64,000 bases of DNA from Acanthamoeba lenticulata. Its lineage: Eukaryota; Discosea; Longamoebia; Acanthamoebidae. The notes beneath the pieces were generated by a model, which did not search any database, was not told the origin of the DNA, and was given only the letters and a program-made list of their open reading frames with translations. Positions within the stretch are counted from its first letter, which is position 1; each line of letters starts with the position of its first letter. The translations under genes and the position numbers were made by a program. Below are positions 24,698 through 37,073 of the stretch, in pieces. The DNA lies in NCBI GenBank assembly GCA_002179805.1, contig NAVB01000236.1:1-64000 (forward strand), in the 5' to 3' direction.

Positions 24698-26549
24698 ATG
24701 GAAACGGAAATCAATTCAGCCGAGGGGAGCGTCTTTGTGGGGGAGGACATCGATTGGCAGTCTCTTGGTACTTCTCCTTCCTCCTCCTTCTGTGCCAGTG
24801 TGAATCCGTGTCTGCGCTCATGCATTCGATCGCACACTTGCTTCTACCGTGGCCTGACTCACCTCTATTGGCTTTTGCCTGAGAGCAGATAAGTCCAAGT
24901 TCTACGTGTGGTCATTTGCCTTCTTCATGGGCGTCCGGACGCTGGTCTATCCACCAATCCTTATCAAGACCCGATTGCAGGTGCAGCAGGTAACGTACAC
25001 CCTCTCGAACCAGTCGTTGCTTGCAGCTGGCTCGCCCGCGCTCGCTGCTCGTCTGCACGTGCGATCTGACGCACGCGCCCATTCTTGCACGACGCAGGGG
25101 CGCTCACAGTACAGAGGCACCTTTGACGCCTTCCACAAGATATTCAAGTTAGAGGGTTTTCGAGGTGCTCCCTCTTTCTCTCGTTCTCCTTTCCACCTTC
25201 TTCTTCTTCTTCTTATTACTGTTTTGTTTTTGCTCCAATCAGGCTTCTACAAGGGCTTCCTCACCACGTCGGTGGGCATCATTCCGGGTAAACGTTTGCG
25301 CGACGCCTGATCAGAATTATCATTCCTGCACACTGACTCATCATGGCGCTCTTTGTATTTCTCCTCCTTGGTCGCGCACAGGCCAATTCATGTACATCAC
25401 TGTTTACGAGTTTGTGCGGCATCACATCAAGCGGTTTCTCCCCTCGGACTCGTTCCACTTTGGTACTTGCACAGTCATCTATTCGTTGTCCTGCGCGTGC
25501 TTTCAAGACCCCTGATTTTCTTAACGCCACACACATGCGTGTGTTTCCAGATGCGCTGCGCAATTTCATCGGCGGTGGTACGGCCTCGCTGGCCTCCTCT
25601 CTGGTGAGTGTCCCGCTCGACGTCATTTCTCAGCTTCTCATGATCCAAGTACGCCTTTTCTTGCCCGCCTCATCTGTGGCGTTGTGTATTGATACGCCAA
25701 TCGATGCCATTGCGCGCGTTTGAACACAGGACGGGACAGTGAACAAGCGGAAGTACACGGGAGGCATCAGTACGGCGATGATTCCCCTCCCTCATCCCTC
25801 GATTTGGGGACATATTGAGGCCTGATTGTTCTCTGGTGATGTTATGTTTTGTCAGATGCGCTTTGTGACATCTTGAAGACGGAGGGCCTGCGCGGACTTT
25901 ACCGCGGCTACACGGCGTCGATGATGGTGTACGTGCCCTCCTCCGGCATTTGGTGGGGCACCTACGCTTCCGGTACGCACCCAAAACCAATCTACCAACC
26001 AACCAACCACATATCGTCGATAAGTTCAATTGACCAATGGAACTGTGCTGCAGTCAAGAGCAAGGCGGCAGCCTTTATCAACGAGCAAGGCGGATGGCTC
26101 CGCCAGGTTGACGTCCTCGTCTACGGGCTCTGCGGCATCCTTGCCGGCAGCACCGCAGGTTCGTCTGTGTCCGTCCCATGTGGCTCGCCCGCCACTTGCA
26201 GCCAAGATCTTGTTGGCTGATCTGGACATGTTCTTCCTCCGCAGTGGTGATCACCAACCCGATGGATGTCGTCAAGACGCGCCTCCAGGTGCTCGCCTAC
26301 ACAAAGCCCGACGCAATCGAAGGTGCGCCAACACAGCCACACGGCACGACAACAACGACGCCAGGCCACCGACCACCAGCGCCAGCGCAAATCACGATCT
26401 GGTCGACGGCCAAGCAACTGCTGCGAGAAGAGGGTTGGCGCGCACTGAAGAAGGGCATCACGGCTCGCATGATGTCGATGGCGCCCGTTTCCTTCCTCAT
26501 GACTATCACCTACGAGCAGGCCAAACGACTGTCCGTCAAACAACAGTAA
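24698..26549 (+). CDS. SLC25A44: Mitochondrial carrier, SLC25A44-like
   Basis: About nine exons. The N terminus IDWQSLDKSKFYVW is close to the conserved start of SLC25A44. Three carrier repeats each carry the Px[DE]xx[KR] signature or a variant: YPPILIKTRLQVQ, VPLDVISQLLMIQ and NPMDVVKTRLQVL. The KG/RG motifs (GFRGFYKGF, GLRGLYRGY, GWRALKKGI) follow each odd helix. SLC25A44 in animals brings branched-chain amino acids into mitochondria. The first repeat has YPPILIK, so the acidic residue is replaced by Ile as in that subfamily. A Thr/Pro/His insert near residue 290 precedes the last helix pair. Substrate is inferred by similarity. Confidence 0.9.
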
Positions 26550-26667
26550 AGCAAAACGAGATGGTCATTGGTGGATTTTATATTTAAATTTGTAATTAAT
26601 TTGGGGCTGACGTGCGGACACAACTCTCAACTTTGCACTTTCTCCCCAACCGCAGAGCGTGCTTGAC

Positions 26668-29600
26668 ATGGAGGGCAGCACCGGAAACGGGGCAGAGGAA
26701 GATGGAGGAGGCCTCTACACAATTGCCGTGGTCGGCGGAGGTGGAGTAGGCAAATCCTCTCTCATCCGCCGATTTATAGAGCGAGTGCAAGGAAAGGAGA
26801 GCGCCCCACCACCGGAGGATAACGGGAAGGAAGCCACAGAAGATGAATATGAACCCACTTTAAGGGACGAATATACTGTCCGCTTCTCGCTCTCAGCACA
26901 CCGCCCATGTACAAACCCTTCGCTCTTCCCCCCCCCCTCCTCCTCTCCCTCTTCTCTTTTCTCCCTCTTTCCCTCGCTTTCGTTCTTGTTGAGAGACCGA
27001 CTCGCCTCCTTCCTGGGATCGCAGGTGTGGTGACGTTCATCGACACGGCGGGTCAGGAGCAGTACGTCGAAGCGCGACGGGAAGCGATTGCCTCGGCTCA
27101 AGGCTTCCTCCTCGTGTTTGACGTCACGCAACCGTACGTCCACGCACTGCCGTTTTCTTTCTCTGCCCAAGGACGGCCGCTTGGACTCAATAACGTCGGT
27201 TCATCTTCAGAATGAGCTTCGAGGAGTGCGAAGGGCTCGTGGACGACGTATGCCGCGCCAAGAACGCGGACACGCGCGACCTGCCGGTCCTGGTCGTGGG
27301 CAACAAAAACGATCTGCCAGACGACAAGAAGGTGCGTGCGTACATGTTTGTGTGAGCCTTTTTGGCCTCGGCTCAGGCGCGTCTTGCGTCCTCACGCGGT
27401 GGGATCGGTTCTTCAGGTCAAGGTTGAGGATCTGCGGGCGTTTGCTGATGACATTGGCAGCCCTTGGAGGTGCATGCTCTGAGACGTCACCAACCAGAGC
27501 TCTGTGGTCAGCACGCGTGCGACTGACCTTGGCTCTTGCCAACACCAGGGAGGTGAGCGCTGCCGACGGCGCGGGTGTGGAGGAGGCCGTGCGCGCATTG
27601 CTTGAGATAGTCGACGTGAGCTTCAGTCGAGGCAAGGAGGGCCATTTGACCATCACGCCCAGCGTACTCAACCGGTGGAAGAAGGTACATCGTATCTTCA
27701 TTATCTTCATGATCGTTGTTGTCGTCGTCTAAAGTTCGCGCCTTGTCTCCATCGTCTCTCGCGGCCTGATTGAATCACTTGTCCACCTGCCAGTACTGGT
27801 TCAAGCTGAAAGGCGACCAGCTGAGCTACTTCAAAGGCGGGGCTAAGGCCCTGAGCAAGCCCAAAGGCGTCATCAAGCTGGACGGCATGATCGAGGTCCG
27901 ACGGGCGCCCCAAGACGTGGGCCGCGAGGACGCCTTCACGATGGTCATGCCCTCCGGCACTTATTACTTTGGCGCCAGCAGCAGGTAGGCCACCGGGTCC
28001 AGACATATGAAACGATGACTAAATAACGCTGATAAGAACGCTTCCAGAGAGGAGCGGGACGAGTGGGTGGCGGTGCTCAAGCGGCATGTCCGAGCCGGAA
28101 TGATCAAGAAATACAACTTCCCGTTTGACGAGGCGGCACAGGTTCAGCAGCAACAGCTCGCCGAGAGCGGCACCAGCATCGAACTCGATCCCGAGCGCAT
28201 CCGTCGCACGGGCAGCAGCGACGCCGTCGTCTCGCTCTCCGGAAGCAGCAGTCGGATCAAGTCCAAGGCGAAGAAGGTGAGCAAGGAAAAGCCGCAGCAG
28301 CAAGTGAGCGGTGACAAGACGACGTCGAGCGGCGACGTCCCGACGAGCGTCGATCGCGCCAAGTCAGACAAGGCCAAGCGACGGAGGGAGAAGCACGAGA
28401 AGAGCCAGACCTGGACGGAGCGGCCGGCTGGCCTGGTCCGCCCGCTTGACAAGCGGAAGGACACGCCAGCATCTTTATTATCACAACCACCAGAGGAGGA
28501 CGCCTTTACCATCGCCGTTCTGGGCGGAGGCGGTGTGGGCAAGTCCTCCCTCATCACGCGATTCCTCAAAGACGACTTCTACGACGAAGACACAGCCGAC
28601 CCAACGCTGCAAGACGAGTACTCTGGGCGCGTTGTCATCGACGGCCGCGGATGTACGTCTCTCTGTCGCTTCGTTCTTTCCCCTTCGTTCTTTTTACGAC
28701 CGTTTTCTCTGCCATGCCGCGGCCAGGCGTGGTGACGTTCATCGACACGGCGGGCCAGGAACAGTACGTTGAAGCCCGACGGGAGGCCATCGGCTCGTCC
28801 CAGGGCTTCCTTGTCGTCTACGACGTCACCCAGCGGTGCGTCAGTCGCGGCCCTTCTCTGATCCATCCTCCTCGCCTCTCATGTGTGCTCACCTTGGGCT
28901 GACGGCGCAGGATGAGCTTCGAGGAGTGCGAGGGCTTCCTCGACGACGTGTGCCGGGTCAAGCACAAGGACTCGAGCGAGTTGCCCATCCTGGTGTTGGG
29001 CAACAAGAACGACCGCCGCGAGGACAAGCAGGTTTCCACCGAAGCGCTCAGACGGTTTGCCGACGCCGCGGCTTGTCCATGGAGGCACGTGAAGTGACCT
29101 CACGCGGGCTCTTCTCATGGGCCAGACTTGAGCGGCTCTCTCTCGCCGGGCTGCAGCCTCTGACCCCGTGACGATCGATCGGTTCCGTTCCTCCATAGGG
29201 AAGTGTGCGTTGCATCGGGCGACGGGATCAAGGAGAGTCTGTGGGCGCTTATCGAGCTCATCGCGGTGAACCGAAGTCGAGGCAAGGACGGCTCCCTGTG
29301 GCTCTCCTCCAGCGCCAACCCGCGATGGAAGAAGGTTTGTGGCCCTCGCGATGTCTCGCCCCCCCCCAAGGTCTGACATTGATTTCTCATTTTCGTCGTC
29401 ACTTGGCAGCGCTGGTGCATGTTAAGGAAGGACGAGCTGCGGTACTTTAGGCAGGCCAAGGACGTCCTTCTGGACAAACCGGCCGGCTCAGTAAAGCTGG
29501 TGAGTCTCTCGCGCCGCAGCCGCCGGTTGACATACTCGAACGAAAACTCACCGCCAACGTTGTTGTACAGGAGGGCATGATCGAGGTCAGGAAGGCGGGC

Positions 29601-30633
29601 AACGAGGTGAAGAAGGATCACGCCTTGCAGATGGTGACTCCTCTGGGCACGCTCTACTTTGCTGCCGAGTCAGAGTATGCACCCACCGCCTTCAGGGCCC
29701 GGATGTTATGACCTCCACTGATCGTGTGCGCACAGGAGCGAAAGCGAAGCTTGGCTCGAGGTTCTCCGGCGACACGTGCGAGCAGTGGGCATCAGAAAGT
29801 ACAACGTCACGCTTCACGCCGACAAGAGCAAGGGCGGCTCTCGCCCGGTCTCGCCAGCGCCCGGCGGGGACAAACCAGAAAGGAGCGAAGACGAAGAAAA
29901 GAACGAAAGCGAAGGTGCGAAACACACAGAGACGATGGCCAAGAAGGAGGCGAAGCTTAGCTCGCCACCTTCGCGTAGTAGTAGCTCCCGGAGTGGAAGT
30001 AACGCCAGGTCAATTTCTTCGGATGGTCAGCTAGGAAGCACCAACAGCGCGCTGCTTGAACGACGCAACTCGATGGGTCGGTCCTTGAGGACGTTCCTCC
30101 GCACGTCGTTCGCCAACCTCAAGGAGAGCGACTCGACCGACGGAACCAGCAGCAAGAGCCCGGACTCGGCAGCCGATCGCCGGAGTGGCACTTCGCCGCC
30201 AATCACCATCAGCAGCTTTAGCTCAGGCGACGAGAGCTCGCCCACGACGGGCAGACGACGTCTCAGCAGCTTCTCGCTCGGGCGCAAGGCCGGCACCTAT
30301 GTCGCCTCGCGCTCGGCTCCGATACCAGTTGTGGAGGAGCGCCCAAGGAGCATGCACCTGGCCCGAGAGAGCGACCGCGACAATGACGATGGTTCACCCA
30401 AGCAGCAGTTGTTGCCACCCAAGCACGGTGGCGCTGCCGCAAAGCAGAAAGGCTCATCGCGGCTCGTGATGTCAAGCGGTGAAGTCCCACGGGCAAAGAC
30501 ACCCAGTACATCACCACCAGTGGAGGGAGGCCAACAACCAGCCAAGAAGAAAAAGAAGAGGAAGACCAAAAAGGACAAGGAAGACATAGCCTACAAGGAA
30601 GAGGGCCCTTGCCCTAACCGCCGAAGCGGTTGA
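26668..30633 (+). CDS. Tandem Ras-PH-Ras-PH GTPase protein
   Basis: The exons read as one protein of about 1,050 aa. Ras domain 1 has GGGGVGKSS, PTLRDEY, DTAGQEQY, GNKND and EVSAADG. Then comes a PH domain (RWKKYWFKLKGDQLSYFK...REERDEWVAVLKRHVR), a Lys/Ser linker, and a second Ras domain (GGGGVGKSS, PTLQDEY, DTAGQEQY, GNKND, EVCVASG) with a second PH domain (RWKKRWCMLRKDELRYFR...EAWLEVLRRHVR). A Ser-rich and Lys-rich tail ends at 30633. The single exon 28047-28652 runs from PH1 through the linker into Ras 2 without a break, so this is one gene. Several introns keep position and phase between halves. No CAAX box. The PH domains may provide membrane binding instead (inference). The start is ATG 26668. 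Confidence 0.88.
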
Positions 30634-30809
30634 CCGAAAAATAAACAACAATACATTCCCTGAACAGGTAACCGTTCTGTGTGAATTCCTGAAGTCCCGT
30701 CCAAGCAGGCTGCGCGTGAGCGGGGAGGCATCAGTAAACGAATGTGAACAGCTCGAGCCGAGACTTCCCCAAAGTAGTGATCTTTAGTAGAGTTATTTCA
30801 AATCAAAGG

Positions 30810-32360
30810 ATGGAGGACCAAGGCTTCGTCGCGCGCGTACCGGACAACGAAAGGCAGGCCACCTATGAGCAGACCTCCCTCACCATGTCGCCTCTCACTG
30901 GTACCCCCCCTTCACCACTTCGCCAGCATCTACAGCTGGCACGGCCTTTTTTCTAATTGATGTGGCTTGCACAGGCGCCACTGATCTGAAGGAGGTGGTG
31001 CGGGTTGATCTGCCATGCGTGGAGAAGAACCGTGGTTTCGCTCTTTACAATGTTCTCTCGCCTTCAGGTACGTCTCACGTTCGCCATGCAGCTCGTCTAC
31101 AGAGTCTTACCAATGACGTGGTTGGTGGTGCCCCGGGCCCAGAGTGCAAATACTACATCGAGCAGTCGGAAGCGCTCGGCCTGGCGCCGGTCACCTACCG
31201 CCAGGTACGACTCGCCCTACCATAAGGCTTGCCAGCGGAGGTGATCAAGCATGTGGAGCTGATGAACTTTCTCATGCAACAATAGGACTATCGCAACAAT
31301 GACCGCGTAGTTGCCAACTCGAAGGAGGTGTCTGACCTCATCTGGGAGCGGATCAAAGGTGCGACTTGTGTCTTTTACATGGACATTACATCGTGATCAT
31401 TACTAATAGGACCATGGCAGGCTTTATGGACGAGATCGAGATCACCAAGGAGAAGACTAGCACCCAGTGGCAGGTGGGCACCGGCTTCCAACTCGAGGGC
31501 ACGTGGCGCCCGCTGGGCCTCAACGAATGCTGGCGCCTCTGCCGCTACCAGCCCGGAGGCCACTTTGGTACTGCGCTGACGCCTTCTTTCCAGACCTCTT
31601 GCTCGGCTGACGTGGGCATCTAATTCCTTGCCGTAATGATGACCCCTTAGGTCCCCACTTTGATGGGTACTTCATCCGCCACAGCAACCAGCGCTCGATG
31701 AAGACCTTCATGCTCTACTTGAACTCCGACTTTGAGGTACCCCGCGTCGAAAGCAGGTTTTCGTCGTGGTTGTCGTCGCGCTAACGGCAGTCGATGTATT
31801 TCTCTTTCATATGGCATGGAACGGCAGGGAGGCACCACCAACTTCCTGGCCAACACGCAAAGTCTCTTCAAAGACGAGAGCGGCATCTTCCGCGCACAGG
31901 AGGAGAACATCCTGTATCGTCTGAAGCCTGAGCCGGGCATGGCACTGGTGTTTAACCACATGATCCTCCACGAGGGCGAGCGCGTCGTGTCTGGCCTCAA
32001 GTACATCATGCGCACGGTTCGTCTCTACTCTGAAGTGATTACACTTGTTGAGGTCTTCCTCATCAGCTCCTCACGCTTGGGGCATGGGCACAGGACATCA
32101 TGTACGAGCGGGTCGACGGCACTCAACGTATCGTGACGCCGGAGGAGGAACAAGCGCTTAGCCTCTATCAAGAGGCCGAGAACCTCGAATCCGACGGCCG
32201 CCAAATGGAAGCCGCCGCGCTCTACCGCAAGGTTCGTCTCTCTTCTCTTCCTCAGCCCCTGCAGTTCACTTGGTTCTCTTTGAACTCATGTTGTACGCTT
32301 GACACTCTTCTCGGGCAGGCGTTCCGGCTGTGTCCAGAGCTCGAGATGGGCATGCAGTGA
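30810..32360 (+). CDS. 2-oxoglutarate/Fe(II)-dependent dioxygenase (prolyl 4-hydroxylase-like)
   Basis: About eight exons; the start is ATG 30810. The double-stranded beta-helix core is clear: CRYQPGGHFGPHFDGYF gives the HxD iron ligands, and LVFNHMILHEGERV the distal His. The downstream basic residue for 2-oxoglutarate is in GLKYIMRTDIMY. The upstream part (FALYNVLSPS...ECKYYIEQSEALGL) matches the family's N-terminal strand and helix. The C-terminal extension (EQALSLYQEAENLESDGRQMEAAALYRKAFRLCPELE) resembles a TPR-type helical hairpin. These enzymes hydroxylate prolyl or other residues using O2 and 2-oxoglutarate. No signal peptide is seen, so a cytosolic or nuclear role is more likely. Confidence 0.87.
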
Positions 32361-32565
32361 GCCAGCTCGGTTGGCGTCGAGCACGTTTCTTTCTTTCTGG
32401 TGTAGTTCTTGTTTTTACGGGAGAGTTCTTCCCGGAGCAAAAAAGCCACCACAGGGCGCGTGCCACGTCACTTGGGCCAGGACAAAAAAGGGCGGGATTG
32501 CCGGCGTTTGCGCTTGCGTTTAGATTTGTTCACTACACACCACTACACGCCGCACAAAAGCACAC

Positions 32566-33998
32566 ATGGCCAAGAAGAAGAACAATAACGCCAACAAGGC
32601 TGCCGATGCTGCCACGGGAAAGGAGAGTGGTATTGCGCAGGCCAGCAGGAAGCAAAGTCTGGGACCGGCCAAGCGCGGTGCCGGAGCCATAAGCAAGGGG
32701 GAGAAAGTGCAAACGGCCACTGCGGCCGCGACGGTCATTCGTGGCGCCAAACACGCCCACAAGGTAAATCTGCAGCCCATTCTCCGTGCATCTGCCCCAG
32801 ATCGTCCAGATTTGAGATTTTTCTCAAACATTTCTGTGCACACAGAACGTAGGGTGTGGGTGTGCATGTGACCTCAAGGATGAGGGAAGGCTGCACAAGG
32901 TTCGCGAGATGACGCTCAAAGCGCGCACGCAGTGGACCCGCCGGTACCGAGTGCTCAAGTCTCTCGGTACCTGCTCTCTCCTCGGGCCATCCAGTCGGAG
33001 ACTGCAACTCACACGTGACTGGAACACAGAGATGCAGCAGCTGCGTAACAGGCAGAAGCAGCTGCAAGCCAAACTCGCGGATGCCGCGACGACCGAGGAG
33101 GAGAAGGCTGGCCTGCATCAGCAGCTCGACAGGATCAACGAGGATATCCTCTACATCACGGTACATCCTCTTAGAGCATCAGTTGGATACTGTTGATTGG
33201 ATTGAGCCATTGACTTGAGCCCGCCTGCAGCACTACCCGAGCGACCAGCGCTACATTTCAGTGGCGGCCACCAAGCCGGAGGCTGTCGCCAAGCGTGACG
33301 CCATCAGGCAGAAGCTGTTGGCCGAGGTTGGGTCCAAGCAGTCCGAGGACCAGAACGGCGCCGAAACCAAACTCAGCGACGAGTCCCCTCATCAAGAGGC
33401 GGAGAGCAAGGAGGAGCAACCGGAGACGTCGTCAGCCGAAGATGGTATGGCGGTGGTGCCGCCACAAGAGGACAAGTCTGAGAGTGAAGCCAAGCAGCCC
33501 ACGGAGGCTGTGGCAGAGGCGCCTGCAACCACCACGCAGCAAACGGATGAATCCAAGCCAGAAGCTGAAGCTGAACCCGCTCAGCACATTGAAGCCAAAC
33601 CTGACTCAGCAGAGGCTGCGGCGGAAACTGAGGGCGTCAAGCTGACCAAGTCGCAGAAGAAGCGCTTGAAGAAGCGGAGGTCCGCACAGAAGGCCTTGGC
33701 CGCCGCGAACGACGCTGCTGCCCCGGCCTCGGCCGCCCCGCCGACGACAACGACAGAAGCGCCCTCGGAGCCAATGAAGGTCGACGACCTCCAGCAAGTC
33801 AAGGCCGATGTGGCCCCGCAGGCCGAAGCCGAGACGGTCGCGGAGACCACCACGCAGGAGGCCCAAGCCACCACCCCGGTCGCCACGAAGAAGCGAAACC
33901 GGAAGGCGACGCCCACAAAGCCCAGCACGCCCCAGAAGAGCCCCGCCCAAGCCCCAAGCAAGGCGCCTGCCCGCAAGAAGACCAAGGCCGACCAGTAA
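32566..33998 (+). CDS. EFG1: Efg1-like rRNA-processing protein with long acidic/Lys-rich tail
   Basis: Four exons: 32566-32764, then from about 32847, 33032 and 33231 to the stop at 33998. The N terminus is Lys/Asn/Ala rich. A conserved-looking helical region reads RLHKVREMTLKARTQWTRRY, EMQQLRNRQKQLQAKLADA and INEDILYITHYPSDQRYISV. The last part (short acidic strand, then Y/FP-x-D-x-KY-IS) is like the core of Efg1, a small-subunit pre-rRNA processing factor. A CGCAC stretch at the exon 2 start could bind metal. The C-terminal 240 residues are Glu/Ala/Lys-rich and end in a basic cluster, typical for nucleolar proteins. The assignment rests on a short region, so it is moderate. Confidence 0.6.
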
Positions 33999-34123
33999 AC
34001 AAGAGAAACAAACAATTTTGACCCCACAATAAAAAGATGAAGAGGATGAAGCTGGAGAGAGTTGACGATGTCTATTCACACAAGAAGAAAGAAGAGAGGA
34101 GGACGGGGCACCGACCAACGGCC

Positions 34124-36338
34124 TCATTTGAGTCGCTTGAGGGCCTCCTCAAGGGAGAGCTCGGTCCCGTCGTCCCACATGACCTTGCCGCCCTCGAGGA
34201 TTTGGTCGTCGCGCCAAAAGCCCTCGTAGCGCATGTAGCGGACGGGCTCCTGCGGCTTGCTCGCGTCCGCAACATGCGCCGCCAACGCCGTCGATGCGAG
34301 TCGGGGCGGCATCGAGCTGCCGGGCACGGAGGCCGGCCCGAACGGGGCCAAGTGGGTCGGCATCGCCGTCGTCGACGGCGGTGGGGCGAGGCCGGCTGAG
34401 GTCGGTGAGGATGACGAGGAAGAGGAGGACGAGGCGGTGACGGGCCAGTAGAGGATGCCCCGGCCCTCGCGCTTGTCGTGCTTCCATTCGCCTTCGTATC
34501 GGCTCCCATCAAAGTAGAGCATCGTGCCCTGTCCGTGCCGCTCGCCGTCCAGCCAGCAGCCCGTGAACTTGCTGCCGTTCTTGAATCTGGTATTTATCAT
34601 CGCCACGTTGTTAAATACGCGGCCACCTCGAGCAGGTCTCACTTCACTTGACGTACATGAGGGTGCCGCGGCCGGTGAGCTTGCCGTCCTGATACTCGCC
34701 TTCGTACCTCCACCCATCGCTGAGGGAACCGACATAGTCAGTACTATCCAATGATGAATGATGATGGAGATAAGGATGAAGGTACCTCCAGACGTAGCTG
34801 CCGCCGTCGCGAAGGCCGTTCTTCCACATGCCTATGTATGTGTCGCCCGACGTGTAGGAGGCCCGCCCGTAGCCGTTGAGCCGGCCCTGCGTGCTCCAGC
34901 CCTCGTACTCTTCGCCGTCGGCCCAGAGCTCAATCCCGTACCCGTCCAGCTCCTTCTCCTTCCACTCCCCTTCATACCTGGTTTGTTTTATGAAATAGAA
35001 TTGTAAATAAATTTCATAATAGTACACCAAAATAGTGAAAAGAAATGTGAGGAATGTTTATGCACCTGCATTCTTTGGTCTGGTAACAGCACACAGCGCC
35101 GTCCTTGATGGTGTCCTTCGTCGTGTGAATGACCTGTGGCAAAGAGGGGAAGGAGGGCCACCACAAAATGATATTTTGTTGTTGGTATTTTGGAATATTA
35201 AAATAAATACAAAATGAATAAATAAATAAATAAATAAAATGGGTGTACCGCTTTGCTTCGGTACAGCCACTCCCAGCTCTTGCGGAAGGGCTCCTGGAAC
35301 AGGCGGTTGGGGACGGGCGCGAACTCACGCAGGCAGATGGCCTTCCACAGCGCCTGGTCCTTGCCCAGCCTGTACAACACGTCAGCCATCTCAACGATCA
35401 AGATGAAGATCGTCATGGCGGATGTACCGGTTGAACTCGGAGCTGGTGAGGCGCACGTGACAAACGCCCTTGCCAGAGAGGAAGGAGAGAAGGAGGAGGA
35501 TGATCTCCACCGGCAGCACCACGAAGCTGCCCAGCGGGCTGCACAGGACTGCCGCCGCAGCCGAGGCCGCGGCCTCGGCGTCGGCAAAGGCCCGCATGGG
35601 CGAGATGGGCCCGGCCTGGCCGGCCGAGCAGCTGGCCTTGGCCTTCTTGGCCGGCCTCTGCTCCAACGACCCGTCGTCCCCCGTCACAGCCGTGATCGTC
35701 GTCGTTGTCGTTGTGGAAGTTGTTGTTGACGATAGCAACGGACACGAAGGAGATGACGACGATGAACAAGAAGCAGAAGAAGAAGATGATGTCGAAGTAG
35801 AAGACGGACGTGGTTGCTGTTGATACTGTTGTTGTTGCTGCTGCTGTTGACTTGGACTGAGGGGCTCGCCCTCCTGGGCAAGAAGGCGCAGCTCGTCGCC
35901 CTCGACGCTGATGAACTGCTCATGCGCCGTGTGGGCCACGTGAAGCGGGCGATGAGGCTTGAACTGCCGCCGCCGCTTGTCGGAGGCCGGCCGTACCACC
36001 ATCTTGTCCTTGTTGTTGTTGCCGCCGTCGCCGCTGTCGGCGTCTTCTTCATCTTCCTCGCCACTGCCGCTCTTGATCTTGCTCCCAGAGCCCATCACGA
36101 CGCCGCCGCTTACCTTCTTCTTACCGTCTTCTCCTGAGGAGACGCTGGTGCGTCGTCGCTTGCAGGCCGCGGTCTGCTGCAGACGCGGCTGCAGGACCTG
36201 CTGGATCTCGCCATCGTTGTCGGCTCCGTCGCGGGCAACGAGGGGTACTAGTTGTACGTCTTCCTCGTCTTCCCCTGCCGTCCCACCGGTCGCCGCGAGT
36301 TCGATGTGATCGTGCGTTCTCTTCCTCTTCGAAGACAT
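34124..36338 (-). CDS. F-box protein with MORN repeats
   Basis: Start ATG at 36338 (MSSKRKRTHDH). The first exon (to about 35430) has about 230 residues of Asp/Glu-, Ser- and Gln-rich sequence, then LPVEIILLLLSFLSGKGVCHVRLTSSEFNRYI, an F-box. The next exon continues it (LYRLGKDQALWKAICLREF). The C-terminal exons encode MORN repeats: RYEGEWKEKELDGYG, YEGWSTQGRLNGYG, YIGMWKNGLRDGG, YEGEYQDGKLTGRG, FTGCWLDGERHGQG and YEGEWKHDKREGRG. A final segment YEGFWRDDQILEGGK ends the protein. F-box proteins link substrates to SCF ubiquitin ligases; MORN repeats bind membranes or scaffold partners. The combination suggests an SCF adaptor. Confidence 0.85.
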
Positions 36339-37073
36339 AGGAGCCCTAGATAGAGAGTGAAGGATAAGTTGTCTTTAAAAAAAAAACACTGGCACATATC
36401 CTCGAGAGTTATCCCAGGATGACCCCCCCCCCAAGTGAACAAAAAAATCACAAATAAAAGATGAATGATTTGCAACTGACCGTACCTTGCGAATTAAAAA
36501 AAGTATAAAGAGTTTGCTGACAACACAAGCGAAAAGATAGTGAGTATGACGGGAAGGGCCAAGGGCCGCAACCAGAGACACCAGACCACACAGAGAGAGT
36601 GCCAGGGGCAGCACACCCGGTGTTGGATTTAGCCGCACAACGTTGCAGCGGCGGAGTTGTTAAAGTTCCTAGCGACGCCCGCGGAATTTGACGGAAAACC
36701 TCCTTTCAATACGAGGACTGTGCCAAGAGACACCACAAGCGGACATGGCATGGCCTGTAACGTGAGATTGCGTCGAGATGGTCAGCCACTTGCCCTCCGC
36801 TTTCCTTCCTCGAGAACTACCTTGGTTGTGTTTTGGAGCCAGCGTGCGCTCCTCTATCTCCTCTGGCCAACACCTATAACTGCCTCCAACCGAATGGCCA
36901 TTCTTCATCAACACCAGCAACTCACGAACAACACAGCGACTCGCTAAAGACAAGCCAATCCTACTACAACTACAACAAGCAACTCTACACAAGGTGAGCG
37001 CAAGTCCCTCATCCGCTCCTTCACTTCTTTGCTTTGCAGTGCGCAGCGTGCTTACCCTTGAGCGTGTGCAGAC
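36339..37073. promoter_or_regulatory. Divergent region with 5' UTR intron of the small-peptide gene
   Basis: About 735 bases between the F-box/MORN ATG (minus) and the 35-aa peptide ATG (plus). AACAACACAGC- and CTACAACTACAACAAGC-type 5' leader sequence ends at 36993, followed by a GTGAGCGC...GTGTGCAG intron at 36994-37071. The acceptor lies 2 bases before the ATG. A stretch of eight or nine C residues lies at 36423-36432. Confidence 0.5.
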
